64,000 nucleotides of DNA from Streptomyces ochraceiscleroticus (lineage in GTDB: Bacteria > Actinomycetota > Actinomycetes > Streptomycetales > Streptomycetaceae): positions 186,001 through 250,000 of the forward strand of contig NZ_JOAX01000007.1 in the NCBI RefSeq assembly GCF_000720485.1. Reading direction: 5' to 3'. Shown one piece after another: positions 51,377 through 60,453 of the stretch (the stretch's first letter is position 1; each line of letters begins with the position of its first letter). The notes under the pieces are model-generated. The model ran no database searches, had not been told where the DNA came from, and saw only the letters and a list, made by a program, of their open reading frames with translations. The translations under genes were made by a program, and so were the position numbers.

Positions 51377-52876
51377 TCACAACTCCATGTAGACGCTCTT
51401 GGTGTAGAGGTAGGTGTCCATGTGTGCGGCGCTCCCCTTGGAGCCGTAGCCGCTCATCTTCGTTCCGCCGAATCCGACCAGTGGATCGATGTGGCCGTAG
51501 CAGTTCACCCACATCGTTCCGGTGTGCACGCCGTGGACCACGCGCAGGGCGGTGGACAGGCTCTGCGACCACACCGCTCCCCCGAGCCCGTACTCGCTGT
51601 CATTGGCGATGGCGATGGCCTCGTCCAGATCGTCGAAGGGAAGGATCGACAGTACGGGACCGAAGATCTCTTCGCGGGCGATGCGCATGTCGTTGGTGAC
51701 ACCGCCGAAGACGGTCGGCTGCACGAAGTATCCGCCGGCCAGTTCGCCGTCGAGCCGGCCGCCGCCGCGGAGCAGTTCGGCCCCGTCGGCGCGGCCGACA
51801 TCGATGTAGGACAGGACCTTGTCCAGCTGTGCCTGGGAGACCACCGGCCCCAGGTTGGCGGTGTCGTCCAGGCTGGGGCCGATGCGCAGGGTGTCGGTGA
51901 ACGCCAGCAGTCGTTCGGTGAACTCGTCGACGATGGACCGCTGGACGAGGACTCGCGTGCCGGCGAAGCAGATCTGACCGGAGTTGGCGAACACCCCCAT
52001 GGCGGCGCCCGGCACTGCCTTGCCCAGGTCCGCGTCCGCGCACACGATGTCCGCCGACTTGCCGCCCAGTTCCAGCTGCAGCTTCTTGATGTTCGCGGTG
52101 GACGCCTCGATGATGCTGCGGCCCGTCTGGGTCGACCCGGTGAACGCGATGCGGTCCACATCGGGGTGGGCCGCCAGCGCGTGGCCGGCGTCCTGGCCAC
52201 GACCGGTGACCACATTGACGACCCCCGCGGGGACCCCGGCCTCGCACAGGATCTCGGCCACCCGCAGCACCGACAGAGAGGCTTCCTCGGACGGCTTCAG
52301 TACGGCGGTGCACCCACTGGCCAGTACGGCGCCGATGATCCAGAACTGGCCGTTGAGCGGGCCGTTCCAGGGGATGATGCCGCCGACGACTCCGACCGGC
52401 GCCTTCAACGTCATCGTGGTGACGTCGCCGGGGATGCCGTTCATCAGCGTCTCACCGCTGATGCTGGCCGCCTGGGCGGCGAAGAACGACACCATCTTCA
52501 GCAAGGCCGGCTTGCTGCCCCGCAGCCGTGAGACCGGGGCCCCCATGTCCATGGCTTCGATCTGGATCAGTTCCTCGAACCGTTCGTCGAGGATCTGGCC
52601 GATCCGGGTCAGCAGCGCCTGGCGCCCGTAGGGCGTCCAGGTGCTCCACTGGCCGTTGAACGCACGGCGTGCCGCGCGGACGGCGCGGTCGACGTCCGCC
52701 CGGTCGCCGGCGGCGAGCCGTGCCAGTTCCTCGCCCGTCGAGGGGTCGATGGTGGTCAATGTCTGTCCGGACGCGGCCGGAACGCTTTCGCCGTCGATGA
52801 AGTGCTGGTGCGCGGCGCGGGCCAGGAAGGCCCGGGCCTGCTCGCTCGGGGCGGCGTGCTGCTGGAATGTGGTCAC
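51377..52876 (-). CDS. NAD(P)-dependent aldehyde dehydrogenase
   Basis: 499 residues. Glu in QLELGGKSADIV and Cys in FANSGQICFAGTRV (near 305) are present, with PWNGPLNGQFW and FTGSTQTGRSIIE. It is complete and close to phenylacetaldehyde/betaine-aldehyde-type ALDHs. It sits downstream of the zinc alcohol dehydrogenase, fitting alcohol to aldehyde to acid oxidation. Confidence 0.9.
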   Translation of the reverse strand: MTTFQQHAAPSEQARAFLARAAHQHFIDGESVPAASGQTLTTIDPSTGEELARLAAGDRADVDRAVRAARRAFNGQWSTWTPYGRQALLTRIGQILDERFEELIQIEAMDMGAPVSRLRGSKPALLKMVSFFAAQAASISGETLMNGIPGDVTTMTLKAPVGVVGGIIPWNGPLNGQFWIIGAVLASGCTAVLKPSEEASLSVLRVAEILCEAGVPAGVVNVVTGRGQDAGHALAAHPDVDRIAFTGSTQTGRSIIEASTANIKKLQLELGGKSADIVCADADLGKAVPGAAMGVFANSGQICFAGTRVLVQRSIVDEFTERLLAFTDTLRIGPSLDDTANLGPVVSQAQLDKVLSYIDVGRADGAELLRGGGRLDGELAGGYFVQPTVFGGVTNDMRIAREEIFGPVLSILPFDDLDEAIAIANDSEYGLGGAVWSQSLSTALRVVHGVHTGTMWVNCYGHIDPLVGFGGTKMSGYGSKGSAAHMDTYLYTKSVYMEL

Positions 52877-52932
52877 TGGTTACCTCTCACCTGGCCTTCG
52901 ATGCTGCGTCGGTCGGCGTCCGCCGTCCGATG

Positions 52933-53961
52933 TCAGTCGAAGACGAAGACGCCCTTGCCGATCTCTCGCCGGTCGAACAACTCATAGGCCCGCTCCGCCT
53001 CGTCGAGGCGGAACTCGTCGGTGAACAGCGATTCCACGTCCAGGCCGCGCTCGGCCACAAACAGGGCGCACTCCTCCTGGAGGTTCTTGCTGAAGGTCAG
53101 CGAGCCCACGACCGTCTTCTGCAACTGGATGAGTTCCTCGCTGTCCAGCTCGATCGTGCCGAAGACGCCCACCATGCAAGCGGTGCCCCACTGGCGGAGC
53201 GCCTGGACGGCCTGGCGACGCACGGCGGAGCTGGCGCTGCACTCGATGGACTTGTCCGCGCCGGCGCCGTCGCGGGTCAGTGCGCGGACGGCGGCCACGG
53301 AATCCTGCTCCCGTGCGTCGATGACATGGTCGGCGCCGAACCTCTTCGCCATATCCAGGCGCGAGGACTCGACGTCGACGGCGATGACGCGGGCGCCGAA
53401 GGCCTTGGCCAGCAGGGTGACACTCAGCCCCACCGGTCCCTGACCGAAGACGGCCACGGTCTCGTCGGCGGACAAGCCGACCCGCTTGATGGCTCCGAAG
53501 GCCGTCCCGGTGCCGCACGAGATGGCAGCGCCGGTCTTGAACGACAGCTCGTCGGGCAGGCGGATGAGCGTGTGGGCGGGAACCTTCATGAAGTCCGCGT
53601 GGCCGCCGTCGCCGTCGAGACCGCCGTACACAGTGCGGGCGTTGGGGCAGTACTGCGTCCAGCCGGAGCGGCAGTAGCGGCAGGTGCGGCATCCGTCGTA
53701 GTGGTGGACCATGACCCGGTCGCCGACGGTGGCCTCGCTGGGGCGTACGGCATTTCCGACCAACTCGACGACACCGCACGGCTCGTGGCCCTCGATCACC
53801 AGCTCCGCTCCGGTGCGGCGCGGGCCGTGCAGGTGGTGGAGGTCGCTCCCGCACATGCCGGACGCCTTGATGCGGATGACCACTTCGTCCGGGCCGGGCA
53901 CCGGGTCGGGAAGCTCGCGCAGGTCGAGCTTGCCCTCACCCAGGAAAACAACTGCTTGCAT
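52933..53961 (-). CDS. Zinc-containing medium-chain alcohol dehydrogenase
   Basis: 342 residues from ATG 53961. Catalytic zinc: SGMCGSDLHHLHG and GHEPCGVVE. Structural zinc cysteines are in CRTCRYCRSGWTQYC. The Rossmann motif is VAVFGQGPVGLS. MDR enzymes of this type oxidise polyols and alcohols with NAD. It lies between the transporter and the ALDH in the leftward operon driven by 34-bp element copy 2. Confidence 0.9.
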   Translation of the reverse strand: MQAVVFLGEGKLDLRELPDPVPGPDEVVIRIKASGMCGSDLHHLHGPRRTGAELVIEGHEPCGVVELVGNAVRPSEATVGDRVMVHHYDGCRTCRYCRSGWTQYCPNARTVYGGLDGDGGHADFMKVPAHTLIRLPDELSFKTGAAISCGTGTAFGAIKRVGLSADETVAVFGQGPVGLSVTLLAKAFGARVIAVDVESSRLDMAKRFGADHVIDAREQDSVAAVRALTRDGAGADKSIECSASSAVRRQAVQALRQWGTACMVGVFGTIELDSEELIQLQKTVVGSLTFSKNLQEECALFVAERGLDVESLFTDEFRLDEAERAYELFDRREIGKGVFVFD

Positions 53962-54053
53962 CGGTTCGTTCCTTGATGATCTGAGGAGGTGGGTGGCACC
54001 GACGGCGCCACGGTGTGCCGGCCAGTGAGCGCGCATGTCTGGTCGCGCCCAGG

Positions 54054-55505
54054 TCACCGCGAGTGCGACGGCCCCGGGGAAGTCTCCGCGTCCCGCTGCG
54101 AGTACTGGGAAGCGTTGGCCCCCTCGCGCACGTGCTCGGCATCGCCGTCGGGGGCGATCTGCTCCACCGCCTCGCGGGAGGTGTCCACCCCCGCCACCGC
54201 GTTGAGCAGGGTCATGACGCCATACATGCCGGAGATGGCCAGGATCACCCCGAAGACGCCGTAGCTGTTGAACAGCCACAGGACGATGAAGGGAGAGGCG
54301 ATCAGGCTGACGCGGCCGACGGTCTGGGCGAAACCGCCGCCTCGGAAGCGGAAGGCCGTGGGGAAGAACTCCGGCACGGTTCCCAGGGCCAGTGTCAGGT
54401 ACGAAGCCACCGTGGCGACCATGATGAACCCGATGGCGATGACGAAACCGGGCTCCGTCATGAACGGATAGATGCCGGCGAAGACAGCCGCGAGCGCCCC
54501 GAAGAGCATGATGCTGTTGCGGCGCCCGAGGCGGTCGACGATGAACATGCACAACAGCGGGCCGGCGATGTAACCGGACATGATGGCCGCGTTGAAGCCG
54601 AGGGAATTCGACACGGTCATCCCTTGCTCCACGAAGAAGGTGGGCATCCAGCCGGTGATGGCGTAGGAACCGAAGAGGCAGGTGACCGTCAGGACCAGCG
54701 CCATCATCGTCCGCCGGATGACCGGCCGCGAGAAGAGCACCGTGATCCGCACCCACTCGGCCTTCTCTGGCTGCGCCGCGCCGTCTGTCAGGCCGGTAGT
54801 CGCCGCTGGGCCGCCGTCCTGTCGGGCCGTTACTCCGGACTCCCTCTCGATCATCTGCATGACGGCCTCGGCCTCTTCGTACCGCCCGCGCGATTCCAGC
54901 CACTGCGGGGACTCCGGGATACCGCGGCGCAGCCACCAGACGATCAGCGCGCTCACGCCTGCGATGACGAACATGCCGCGCCAGGACCACACGGGGATGA
55001 CCACCCATCCGATGAGCGCGGCCAGGGTGACGCCGAAACCACCGAAGATGCCCAGGAGGCCGAGGTACCGTCCCCGTCGGCCGGGCGGAATGAACTCGGT
55101 GATCATGCCGTAGCAGATGACGTACTCGGCTCCCATGCCGATACTCATCAGGAAGCGCAGAGCGATGAGTACTTCCATCGACGGCGCCATCGCTCCGCAC
55201 AGGGCGAGGATCCCCACGAGAGCCAGGTTGAGCTGGAAGGCGAATGAGCGTCCGAAGCGGTCGCTGAGCCAGCCGGCGAACGCCGCTCCGATCGCGAGAC
55301 CTGCGAACGTGACCGACAGGAAGAGCGAGTTGAGCTGGAGCGTCGAGAAGCCGGAGGGCAGCATCGATGCCAGCACGGACGATGAGATCTTGTTGTCGAA
55401 CGAGTCGACGTACATACCAAGGCCGACCAGCAGCGCCATCCGTCGATGGAACTTGCCGATCGGGAGACTGTCGAGCCTCTGACCTGCGTTGACGCGCGTG
55501 TTCAT
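54054..55505 (-). CDS. MFS transporter, AAHS/sugar-porter-like
   Basis: 483 residues from ATG 55505 (GGGAGG upstream). Twelve segments; signatures GLGMYVDSFDNKISS, GWLSDRFGRSFAF, MGAEYVICYGMITEFIPPGRRGRYLG and IPESPQWLESRGRYEEAEAVM. The DxxDNK-like first helix resembles aromatic-acid and sialate-type MFS importers. It is the first gene after 34-bp element copy 2. Confidence 0.87.
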   Translation of the reverse strand: MNTRVNAGQRLDSLPIGKFHRRMALLVGLGMYVDSFDNKISSSVLASMLPSGFSTLQLNSLFLSVTFAGLAIGAAFAGWLSDRFGRSFAFQLNLALVGILALCGAMAPSMEVLIALRFLMSIGMGAEYVICYGMITEFIPPGRRGRYLGLLGIFGGFGVTLAALIGWVVIPVWSWRGMFVIAGVSALIVWWLRRGIPESPQWLESRGRYEEAEAVMQMIERESGVTARQDGGPAATTGLTDGAAQPEKAEWVRITVLFSRPVIRRTMMALVLTVTCLFGSYAITGWMPTFFVEQGMTVSNSLGFNAAIMSGYIAGPLLCMFIVDRLGRRNSIMLFGALAAVFAGIYPFMTEPGFVIAIGFIMVATVASYLTLALGTVPEFFPTAFRFRGGGFAQTVGRVSLIASPFIVLWLFNSYGVFGVILAISGMYGVMTLLNAVAGVDTSREAVEQIAPDGDAEHVREGANASQYSQRDAETSPGPSHSR

Positions 55506-55838
55506 CGGCAGGAACCTCCCCCGCCTGCGACGTGGCGAGCACGCGATGACGTGGTAGAGCTCAGAGGTGTACCGGAGAGCAGGCCCCGTCCCAGGGCGGC
55601 TGCGACGGTACGAGTTGCGCACGGATTCGGTCGACATTGTCCGGACATGCGTCTTGTTACCTTCGGCTCGGTGTTCGATGCACAGAGGCAGGAACACGAC
55701 GGTGTGCAGAAGCGGGCCGCACCCCCTTGAAGGCGGAGCGTCTCGCTCAAGGTGAATCGCCGGCCATGCCTTGATGAGCCGGCACGATGCATCGGATCAG
55801 CGGCGGGCGAGCAGACCCCGGGCGCCAGTGCGTTGATT

Positions 55839-55872
55839 GACGATATCCAGCATTGTGGGACTTGGTCAATGG
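55839..55872 (-). promoter_or_regulatory. Shared 34-bp promoter/operator element, copy 2
   Basis: Read on the minus strand: CCATTGAC, six bases, TCCCACAATGCTGG, ATATCGTC. It is almost identical to copy 1 (45291), with most differences confined to the six variable bases. The TTGACC and TATCGT boxes point left, toward the transporter start at 55505. Confidence 0.75.
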
Positions 55873-55901
55873 CTGGAACCAGTGCCACTGAAGGTGACAC
55901 G

Positions 55902-55942
55902 CGCACGTCGAACGGTGGGCGCGAAGCCCCGTTCGACGTGCG
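55902..55942 (-). terminator. 14-bp hairpin after the reductase gene
   Basis: CGCACGTCGAACGG at 55902-55915 pairs perfectly with 55929-55942 (13-base loop). It lies 7 bp beyond the minus-strand stop at 55950 and separates that operon from the next leftward promoter. Confidence 0.75.
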
Positions 55943-55949
55943 TCCGGTG

Positions 55950-56936
55950 TCAGCGGATGGTGTCCCGGTACAGGCCTGCAGCGCGGGCACGCTGGGTGGC
56001 CAATTCGATCACCAGATCGAGATTGGGCGTCGGGACCTGCGCGCGTTCGGCCAGGTCGAGGGGGACGCGGAACATGGCGTCGATCTCCATGGGGCGACCG
56101 GCCAGCAGGTCCTGCGCGATGCTCTGGAGGTGGCCGGACTTCGCCAGCTTGGCCAGGCCCGCCTCGGGGTCGCCCGCGTCGCAGCCCAGCGCGCGGGCGA
56201 TGGCGGCAGCCTCGGCCGCCATGGCCTTGGCGGTGCCGGCGACGGCCGGCTTGTCGAGCACGTCCTTCATGGGTGAGGCACCGAGGACGGCCAGTGAGCC
56301 TCCTATCAGGTTCATCGTCAGCTTGGCCCAGATGGCGTCGCGGATCTTCGGCGTGACAGCGACCTCCAGGCCGCCCGGGTTCAAGAGCGACGCGAGCTCG
56401 TCGAGCCTGGCGTCGGCACTGCCGTCGGGCCGTCCGACGAGCAGGCGGTTGCGCGGGTTCTCGGCGCGGATCACGCCCGGCGCCGGCATGCTGCCCGCCG
56501 TGTAGGCCACGGCGCCCACGGCGCGCTCGGGGCCGACGTGGCCCCATAGGGCCCCCGCCGGGTCCAGGCGCGACAGCCTGGTGCCGTCCAGGGGCCCGCC
56601 GTGCGCATGGAAGTACCACCAGGGGACACCGTTGAGGACGAACAGCGCCAGGCCGTCCTTCTCGAGCAGTGAACCGAGGTGCTCGGCGATGTCCGGGAGG
56701 GCCGGTGCCTTGACAGCGACGATGACGATGTCCTGCGGCTCCAGGTCGCCCGGCTGGTCGGTGGCCACCGGGTGCGAGAGCAGCTCGCCGTCACGGGTTT
56801 CCACCCGCAGTCCGTGCTGTCGGATCGCCGCGAGGTGCTTTCCGCGGGCGATGACCGAGACATCGCCCCCGGTCGCGCCGAGCCGCCCGGCGATGTGACC
56901 GCCCACGGCTCCCGCGCCGTAAACGCAGATCTTCAT
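55950..56936 (-). CDS. 2-dehydropantoate 2-reductase-like enzyme
   Basis: 328 residues from ATG 56936. It opens with MKICVYGAGAVGGHIAGRL (NADP Rossmann motif); the conserved helix with catalytic Lys is in IRDAIWAKLTMNLIGGSLAVLG, and GRPMEIDAMFR is the substrate-side motif. PanE-fold enzymes in catabolic operons often act on other 2-keto/2-hydroxy acids, so pantothenate synthesis is not implied. Confidence 0.85.
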   Translation of the reverse strand: MKICVYGAGAVGGHIAGRLGATGGDVSVIARGKHLAAIRQHGLRVETRDGELLSHPVATDQPGDLEPQDIVIVAVKAPALPDIAEHLGSLLEKDGLALFVLNGVPWWYFHAHGGPLDGTRLSRLDPAGALWGHVGPERAVGAVAYTAGSMPAPGVIRAENPRNRLLVGRPDGSADARLDELASLLNPGGLEVAVTPKIRDAIWAKLTMNLIGGSLAVLGASPMKDVLDKPAVAGTAKAMAAEAAAIARALGCDAGDPEAGLAKLAKSGHLQSIAQDLLAGRPMEIDAMFRVPLDLAERAQVPTPNLDLVIELATQRARAAGLYRDTIR

Positions 56937-56975
56937 GTGTGCTCCCGCTCTCTGCTTGCGTGAAGGGTCGGTCGG

Positions 56976-57767
56976 TCAGTCGAACTGCATGCGCTTCTGG
57001 GCCGCGGCGGCGCTGAGAAAGGAGATGTCGTTGCCGGTGGAGACGTAGCCGGCACCGAGCTCCAGATACTGGCGGATCAGATCCGGGCGCCCGCCGAGCC
57101 CGCCGACACCCGCGGTCTTTCCGTTCACGCGGCAGGCCTCGATGATGCGCAGATACGCCTTGTGCAGCTCGGGGTGGTCGATCTGCCCGGGGATGCCCAG
57201 CTCGAGGCTGAGGTCGTTCGCGCCCACGAGGAGCACGTCCACGCCCTCCACCGCGGCGATTGCCTCCACCGCGTCCAGACCGGCACGGGTCTCGATCTGC
57301 GCCACCACCATGGAGGTCTCATCGAGGGCGCGGATGGTCTGGTCGGCCGGATAGGAGCGGAAGTGCAGTTGGGGCGGGGAACCTGCCAGAGAACGCTCCC
57401 CCAGGGGCGCGTGCTTGACGGCTCGGACCGCGGCACGGACCTCGTCAGCGGAGTTCACGCCGGGCACGATGATGCCCATGGCACCGGAGTCCATGACCCG
57501 GCCGATGAACGAGGGGTCCAGTCCGGGGACCCGGACCAGCGGTGTGACACCCAAGTGGTTGCAGGCCATGCAGATCTGGCTCGCGGCGTCCAGGGGGAAG
57601 GGGCTGTGCTCCATGTCGATGTAGATGGAGTCGAACCCCGCGGAGTGGGCGATCGCGGCGATGTCGACCGTGCGCACGAGTCGCGCGGTCATCGAGTAGA
57701 CCGTCTCGCCCCGCGCCAGCTTTTCCTTGGCGGGATTGCGCAGCAAGGGGGTGGCTTCGTTGTTCAT
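56976..57767 (-). CDS. HpcH/HpaI-family aldolase
   Basis: 263 residues from ATG 57767. Class II pyruvate-aldolase features: FDSIYIDMEHSPFPLD, TPLVRVPGLDPSFIGRVMDSGAMGIIVPGV, metal-binding Glu in AQIETRAGLDAV and Asp in LLVGANDLSLELGIPGQ. It cleaves 2-keto-3-deoxy or 4-hydroxy-2-keto acids to pyruvate plus an aldehyde. The product aldehyde would feed the ALDH encoded upstream. Confidence 0.88.
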   Translation of the reverse strand: MNNEATPLLRNPAKEKLARGETVYSMTARLVRTVDIAAIAHSAGFDSIYIDMEHSPFPLDAASQICMACNHLGVTPLVRVPGLDPSFIGRVMDSGAMGIIVPGVNSADEVRAAVRAVKHAPLGERSLAGSPPQLHFRSYPADQTIRALDETSMVVAQIETRAGLDAVEAIAAVEGVDVLLVGANDLSLELGIPGQIDHPELHKAYLRIIEACRVNGKTAGVGGLGGRPDLIRQYLELGAGYVSTGNDISFLSAAAAQKRMQFD

Positions 57768-57801
57768 GTTCGGAAGTTCCTGACTGACTGGAAGGGGCGG
57801 C

Positions 57802-59253
57802 TCAGCCGAAGAGAGGCGGCAGCTCCTGCGCCTCGTCCTCGAACCCGTACACGGACTTGACCTCGAGGTACTCCTCGAGCCCGAACCGGCCCATCGAGCG
57901 GCCGATGCCGGACTGCTTGTAGCCGCCCATGGGTGTGTACGAGTCCGTGGCCGCGCCGTTGTAGCTGACGCGTCCGGCGCGCAGGCCGTCGACCACACGG
58001 CGGGCGCGCGTACGATCGCCGCCGAAGACGAAGCCACCGAGGCCGTAGACCGAGTCGTTGGCGATGCGCAGCGCCTCGTCCTCGTCGCGGTAGGGCAGCA
58101 CGGCCAGGACGGGGCCGAAGACCTCCTCCCGGGCGATCGTCATGTCCGGGGTGACTCCGGTGAACACAGTGGGCTGCACGAAGTAACCGCGGTCGAGGCC
58201 ATCGGGGCGTTCGAGGCCGCCGGTGACGAGTCGGGCGCCTTCGTCGAGGGCGCTCTGGATGTGGTCCCTGATGGATTTGAACTGACCGGCGCTGACGACC
58301 GGGCCCATGGTGGTCGAGCTCTCCAGGGGATCGCCCAGGCGGAAGCTGCGGGCCTCATCGACCAGGAAGGGCACGACCTGCTCCACCTGGCTCTCGTGCA
58401 CCAGCATGCGGCTGGGGGCGTGGCAGGACTGGCCGGCGTTGAAGAAGCAGCGCTGGATGTTCCAGCGGGCGGCCCGTTCGAGGTCGGCGTCGGGCAGCAC
58501 GATGTTGGCCGACTTGCCCCCCAGTTCGAGGCAGAGGCGCTTGACGGTGTCTGCGGCGGCAGCTCCGACCTGGCGGCCCGCACCGGTGGATCCGGTGAAG
58601 GAGACCATGTCGACGTCCGGGTGACGGGAGACCATGTCGCCCACGTCACGGCCCCTGCCATTGACCAGGTTGACGACGCCCGCGGGCACGCCGGCCTCGT
58701 GCAGGACCTGCGCCAGGAGCGCCCCGCTGGCGGCGGAGTTGATGCTGGGCTTGGCGACGACGGTGCACCCGGCGGCCAGCGCGTAGATCAGCTTGATCAC
58801 ACCGGTCTGGACCGGCCAGTTCCACGGTGAGATCAGCGCGCACACACCGATCGGTTCGCGGCGGACGACGGCGCCGCCGATCCGTGACTCGAAGGGGTAC
58901 TCGCGCAGCAGGTCGCGGGCCACCCGCATGTGCTGGGCGGGACCGGTGACCTGGGCGCGGTTGGCGACGGGAATGCCGACCTCGCGTGCGATCAGCTCGG
59001 AGAACTCGTCGATGTGCGACTCGTAGGCGTCGATGACGCGGTCGATCAGTGCGATCCGCTCGTCCACCGACGTGGCGGAGAAGCTGTCGAACGCGCGTCG
59101 GGCCGCGGCGATCGCGCGCTCCGCGTCCGCGGCACTGCCCAGGGCCACCCGGGCGAAGGCTTCCTCACGGGTGGGGTCGACGAGGTCGACGTGGCGGGGC
59201 TCGATCGGTTCGGTCCACTGACCGTCGATGTAAAGGTGCGGGTACTGCCTCAT
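57802..59253 (-). CDS. NAD(P)-dependent aldehyde dehydrogenase
   Basis: 483 residues from ATG 59253. Glu in CLELGGKSANIV, Cys in FFNAGQSCHAPSRM (near 284), PWNWPVQTG and FTGSTGAGRQVGAAA. It is the third ALDH in the island and is coupled to the HpcH/HpaI aldolase gene downstream. Confidence 0.9.
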   Translation of the reverse strand: MRQYPHLYIDGQWTEPIEPRHVDLVDPTREEAFARVALGSAADAERAIAAARRAFDSFSATSVDERIALIDRVIDAYESHIDEFSELIAREVGIPVANRAQVTGPAQHMRVARDLLREYPFESRIGGAVVRREPIGVCALISPWNWPVQTGVIKLIYALAAGCTVVAKPSINSAASGALLAQVLHEAGVPAGVVNLVNGRGRDVGDMVSRHPDVDMVSFTGSTGAGRQVGAAAADTVKRLCLELGGKSANIVLPDADLERAARWNIQRCFFNAGQSCHAPSRMLVHESQVEQVVPFLVDEARSFRLGDPLESSTTMGPVVSAGQFKSIRDHIQSALDEGARLVTGGLERPDGLDRGYFVQPTVFTGVTPDMTIAREEVFGPVLAVLPYRDEDEALRIANDSVYGLGGFVFGGDRTRARRVVDGLRAGRVSYNGAATDSYTPMGGYKQSGIGRSMGRFGLEEYLEVKSVYGFEDEAQELPPLFG

Positions 59254-59330
59254 GTGCGAGGCCTCCTCAGCCTGCGTATTGCTTGTCTGATGGTGTCTGG
59301 TCGGCGCCTGACGGCAGGGAACGGCGCGGG

Positions 59331-60155
59331 TCAGCTGCTGTGGGTGTAGCCGCCGTCGCAGGCGATCGTCTGGCCCGTGATGAACGCGGAGGCCGGTGCG
59401 GCGAGGAAGAACATGACGCCGACGAGGTCGGTGGGCACCATCCCCCGCGGGATGCACTGCAGCGACGCCGCCCGCTGGCGGACCTCGACGGTGGGGTTCA
59501 CGGTGCGCTCGACCTCCGTGGCAACGGAGCCGGGCCGCACGCAGTTGACGGTGATCCCGTGACTGCCCAGCTCGCGGGCCAACGAGTTGGTCATGCCGAT
59601 GACCGCCGACTTGGAGGTGACGTAGTGCAGGTAGTTGACGGTGCCTCGGGTCACCGCGTCGGACGAGACGTTGACGATGCGTCCAAAGCCGGCCCTGCGC
59701 ATGTGTGCGGCCACCGCCCGCACGCACAGGTAGGTCCCGGTGACGTTGACCTTCAGCACCTGCTCCCACTGCTCCAGCGGGATCTCGTCGAACGGGCCCT
59801 TCTCGATGGTCGCGAATATCGACGCGTTGTTGATCAGTACGTCGATCCGGCCCCACCGCTCGACGACGGTGTCGACCATGGCCGTCACCGACGGCTCGTC
59901 GGCCACGTCGACCTGGACGGCCAGGCCGGTGCCGCCGGCCTCGTGGATCTCCTTGACGACGGTCTCCGCCTTGCCGAGGTCGAGGTCGGCCACCACGGCG
60001 AAGGCCCCGGCCGCGGCGAACTGGCGCGCCAGCTCCCGGCCGATGCCCTGGGCGGCGCCGGTCACGATCACCACCCGCTCCGCCACGCTGAAGTCCCGCG
60101 CCGACTCCGGCACACCGGAGTCATGTGGGGCGTGGGTCAAGGGTGTTGTGGTCAT
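59331..60155 (-). CDS. Short-chain dehydrogenase/reductase
   Basis: 274 residues from ATG 60155 (CAGGAGGACTG upstream). TGAAQGIGREL, VADLD (NAD type), NNAS, Ser in NVSSDAV and Tyr/Lys in YVTSK. It is the first gene of the leftward SDR-ALDH-aldolase-reductase operon, divergent from the cupin at 60454. Confidence 0.88.
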   Translation of the reverse strand: MTTTPLTHAPHDSGVPESARDFSVAERVVIVTGAAQGIGRELARQFAAAGAFAVVADLDLGKAETVVKEIHEAGGTGLAVQVDVADEPSVTAMVDTVVERWGRIDVLINNASIFATIEKGPFDEIPLEQWEQVLKVNVTGTYLCVRAVAAHMRRAGFGRIVNVSSDAVTRGTVNYLHYVTSKSAVIGMTNSLARELGSHGITVNCVRPGSVATEVERTVNPTVEVRQRAASLQCIPRGMVPTDLVGVMFFLAAPASAFITGQTIACDGGYTHSS

Positions 60156-60294
60156 GGTCAGTCCTCCTGGCGTCGCGCTTCGCGATGTCAATGCGGCGGG
60201 GAATGTGGCTGCGAATGCAGGGCTGATGAACGGGGGGTGCCGCGGTTTCGCGTGAGCCTCACCCGTGAGCTCCGGGGCAGTAACCCCTGATGAC

Positions 60295-60328
60295 CCATGG
60301 ACAGTATCCCGCCATGTGGGATATCGTC
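60295..60328 (+). promoter_or_regulatory. Shared 34-bp promoter/operator element, copy 3
   Basis: CCATGGAC, six bases, TCCCGCCATGTGGG, ATATCGTC. This copy shows the operator symmetry best: ATCCC-(7)-GGGAT. It lies between the divergent SDR operon (60155, left) and the cupin gene (60454, right) and could control both. Confidence 0.68.
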
Positions 60329-60453
60329 AACGGAAACGGCGGCCCTCCCTGCTCCGAAGCAGGACAACACCGGGCAGGCCCAGCGCCCCGAATCGCCGGC
60401 TCTCGCGGCGGGGCGACATTGACTCAGTGCTGAATTCCGTGAAGGAGCTCCAG

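Larger units (their letters stand above)
55506..55949. other. Control region upstream of the transporter/ADH/ALDH operon
   Basis: About 440 bp without a gene. It contains the leftward-reading 34-bp element (55839-55872) and, next to it, the terminator hairpin of the operon ending at 55950. The remaining ~330 bp is a long leader whose frames show no protein features. Confidence 0.5.

Noticed and set aside
55950..56936. Pantothenate biosynthesis gene panE
   Set aside because: The fold matches, but the gene sits in a catabolic operon with an aldolase and ALDH and has no pan genes nearby; only a family-level call is justified.
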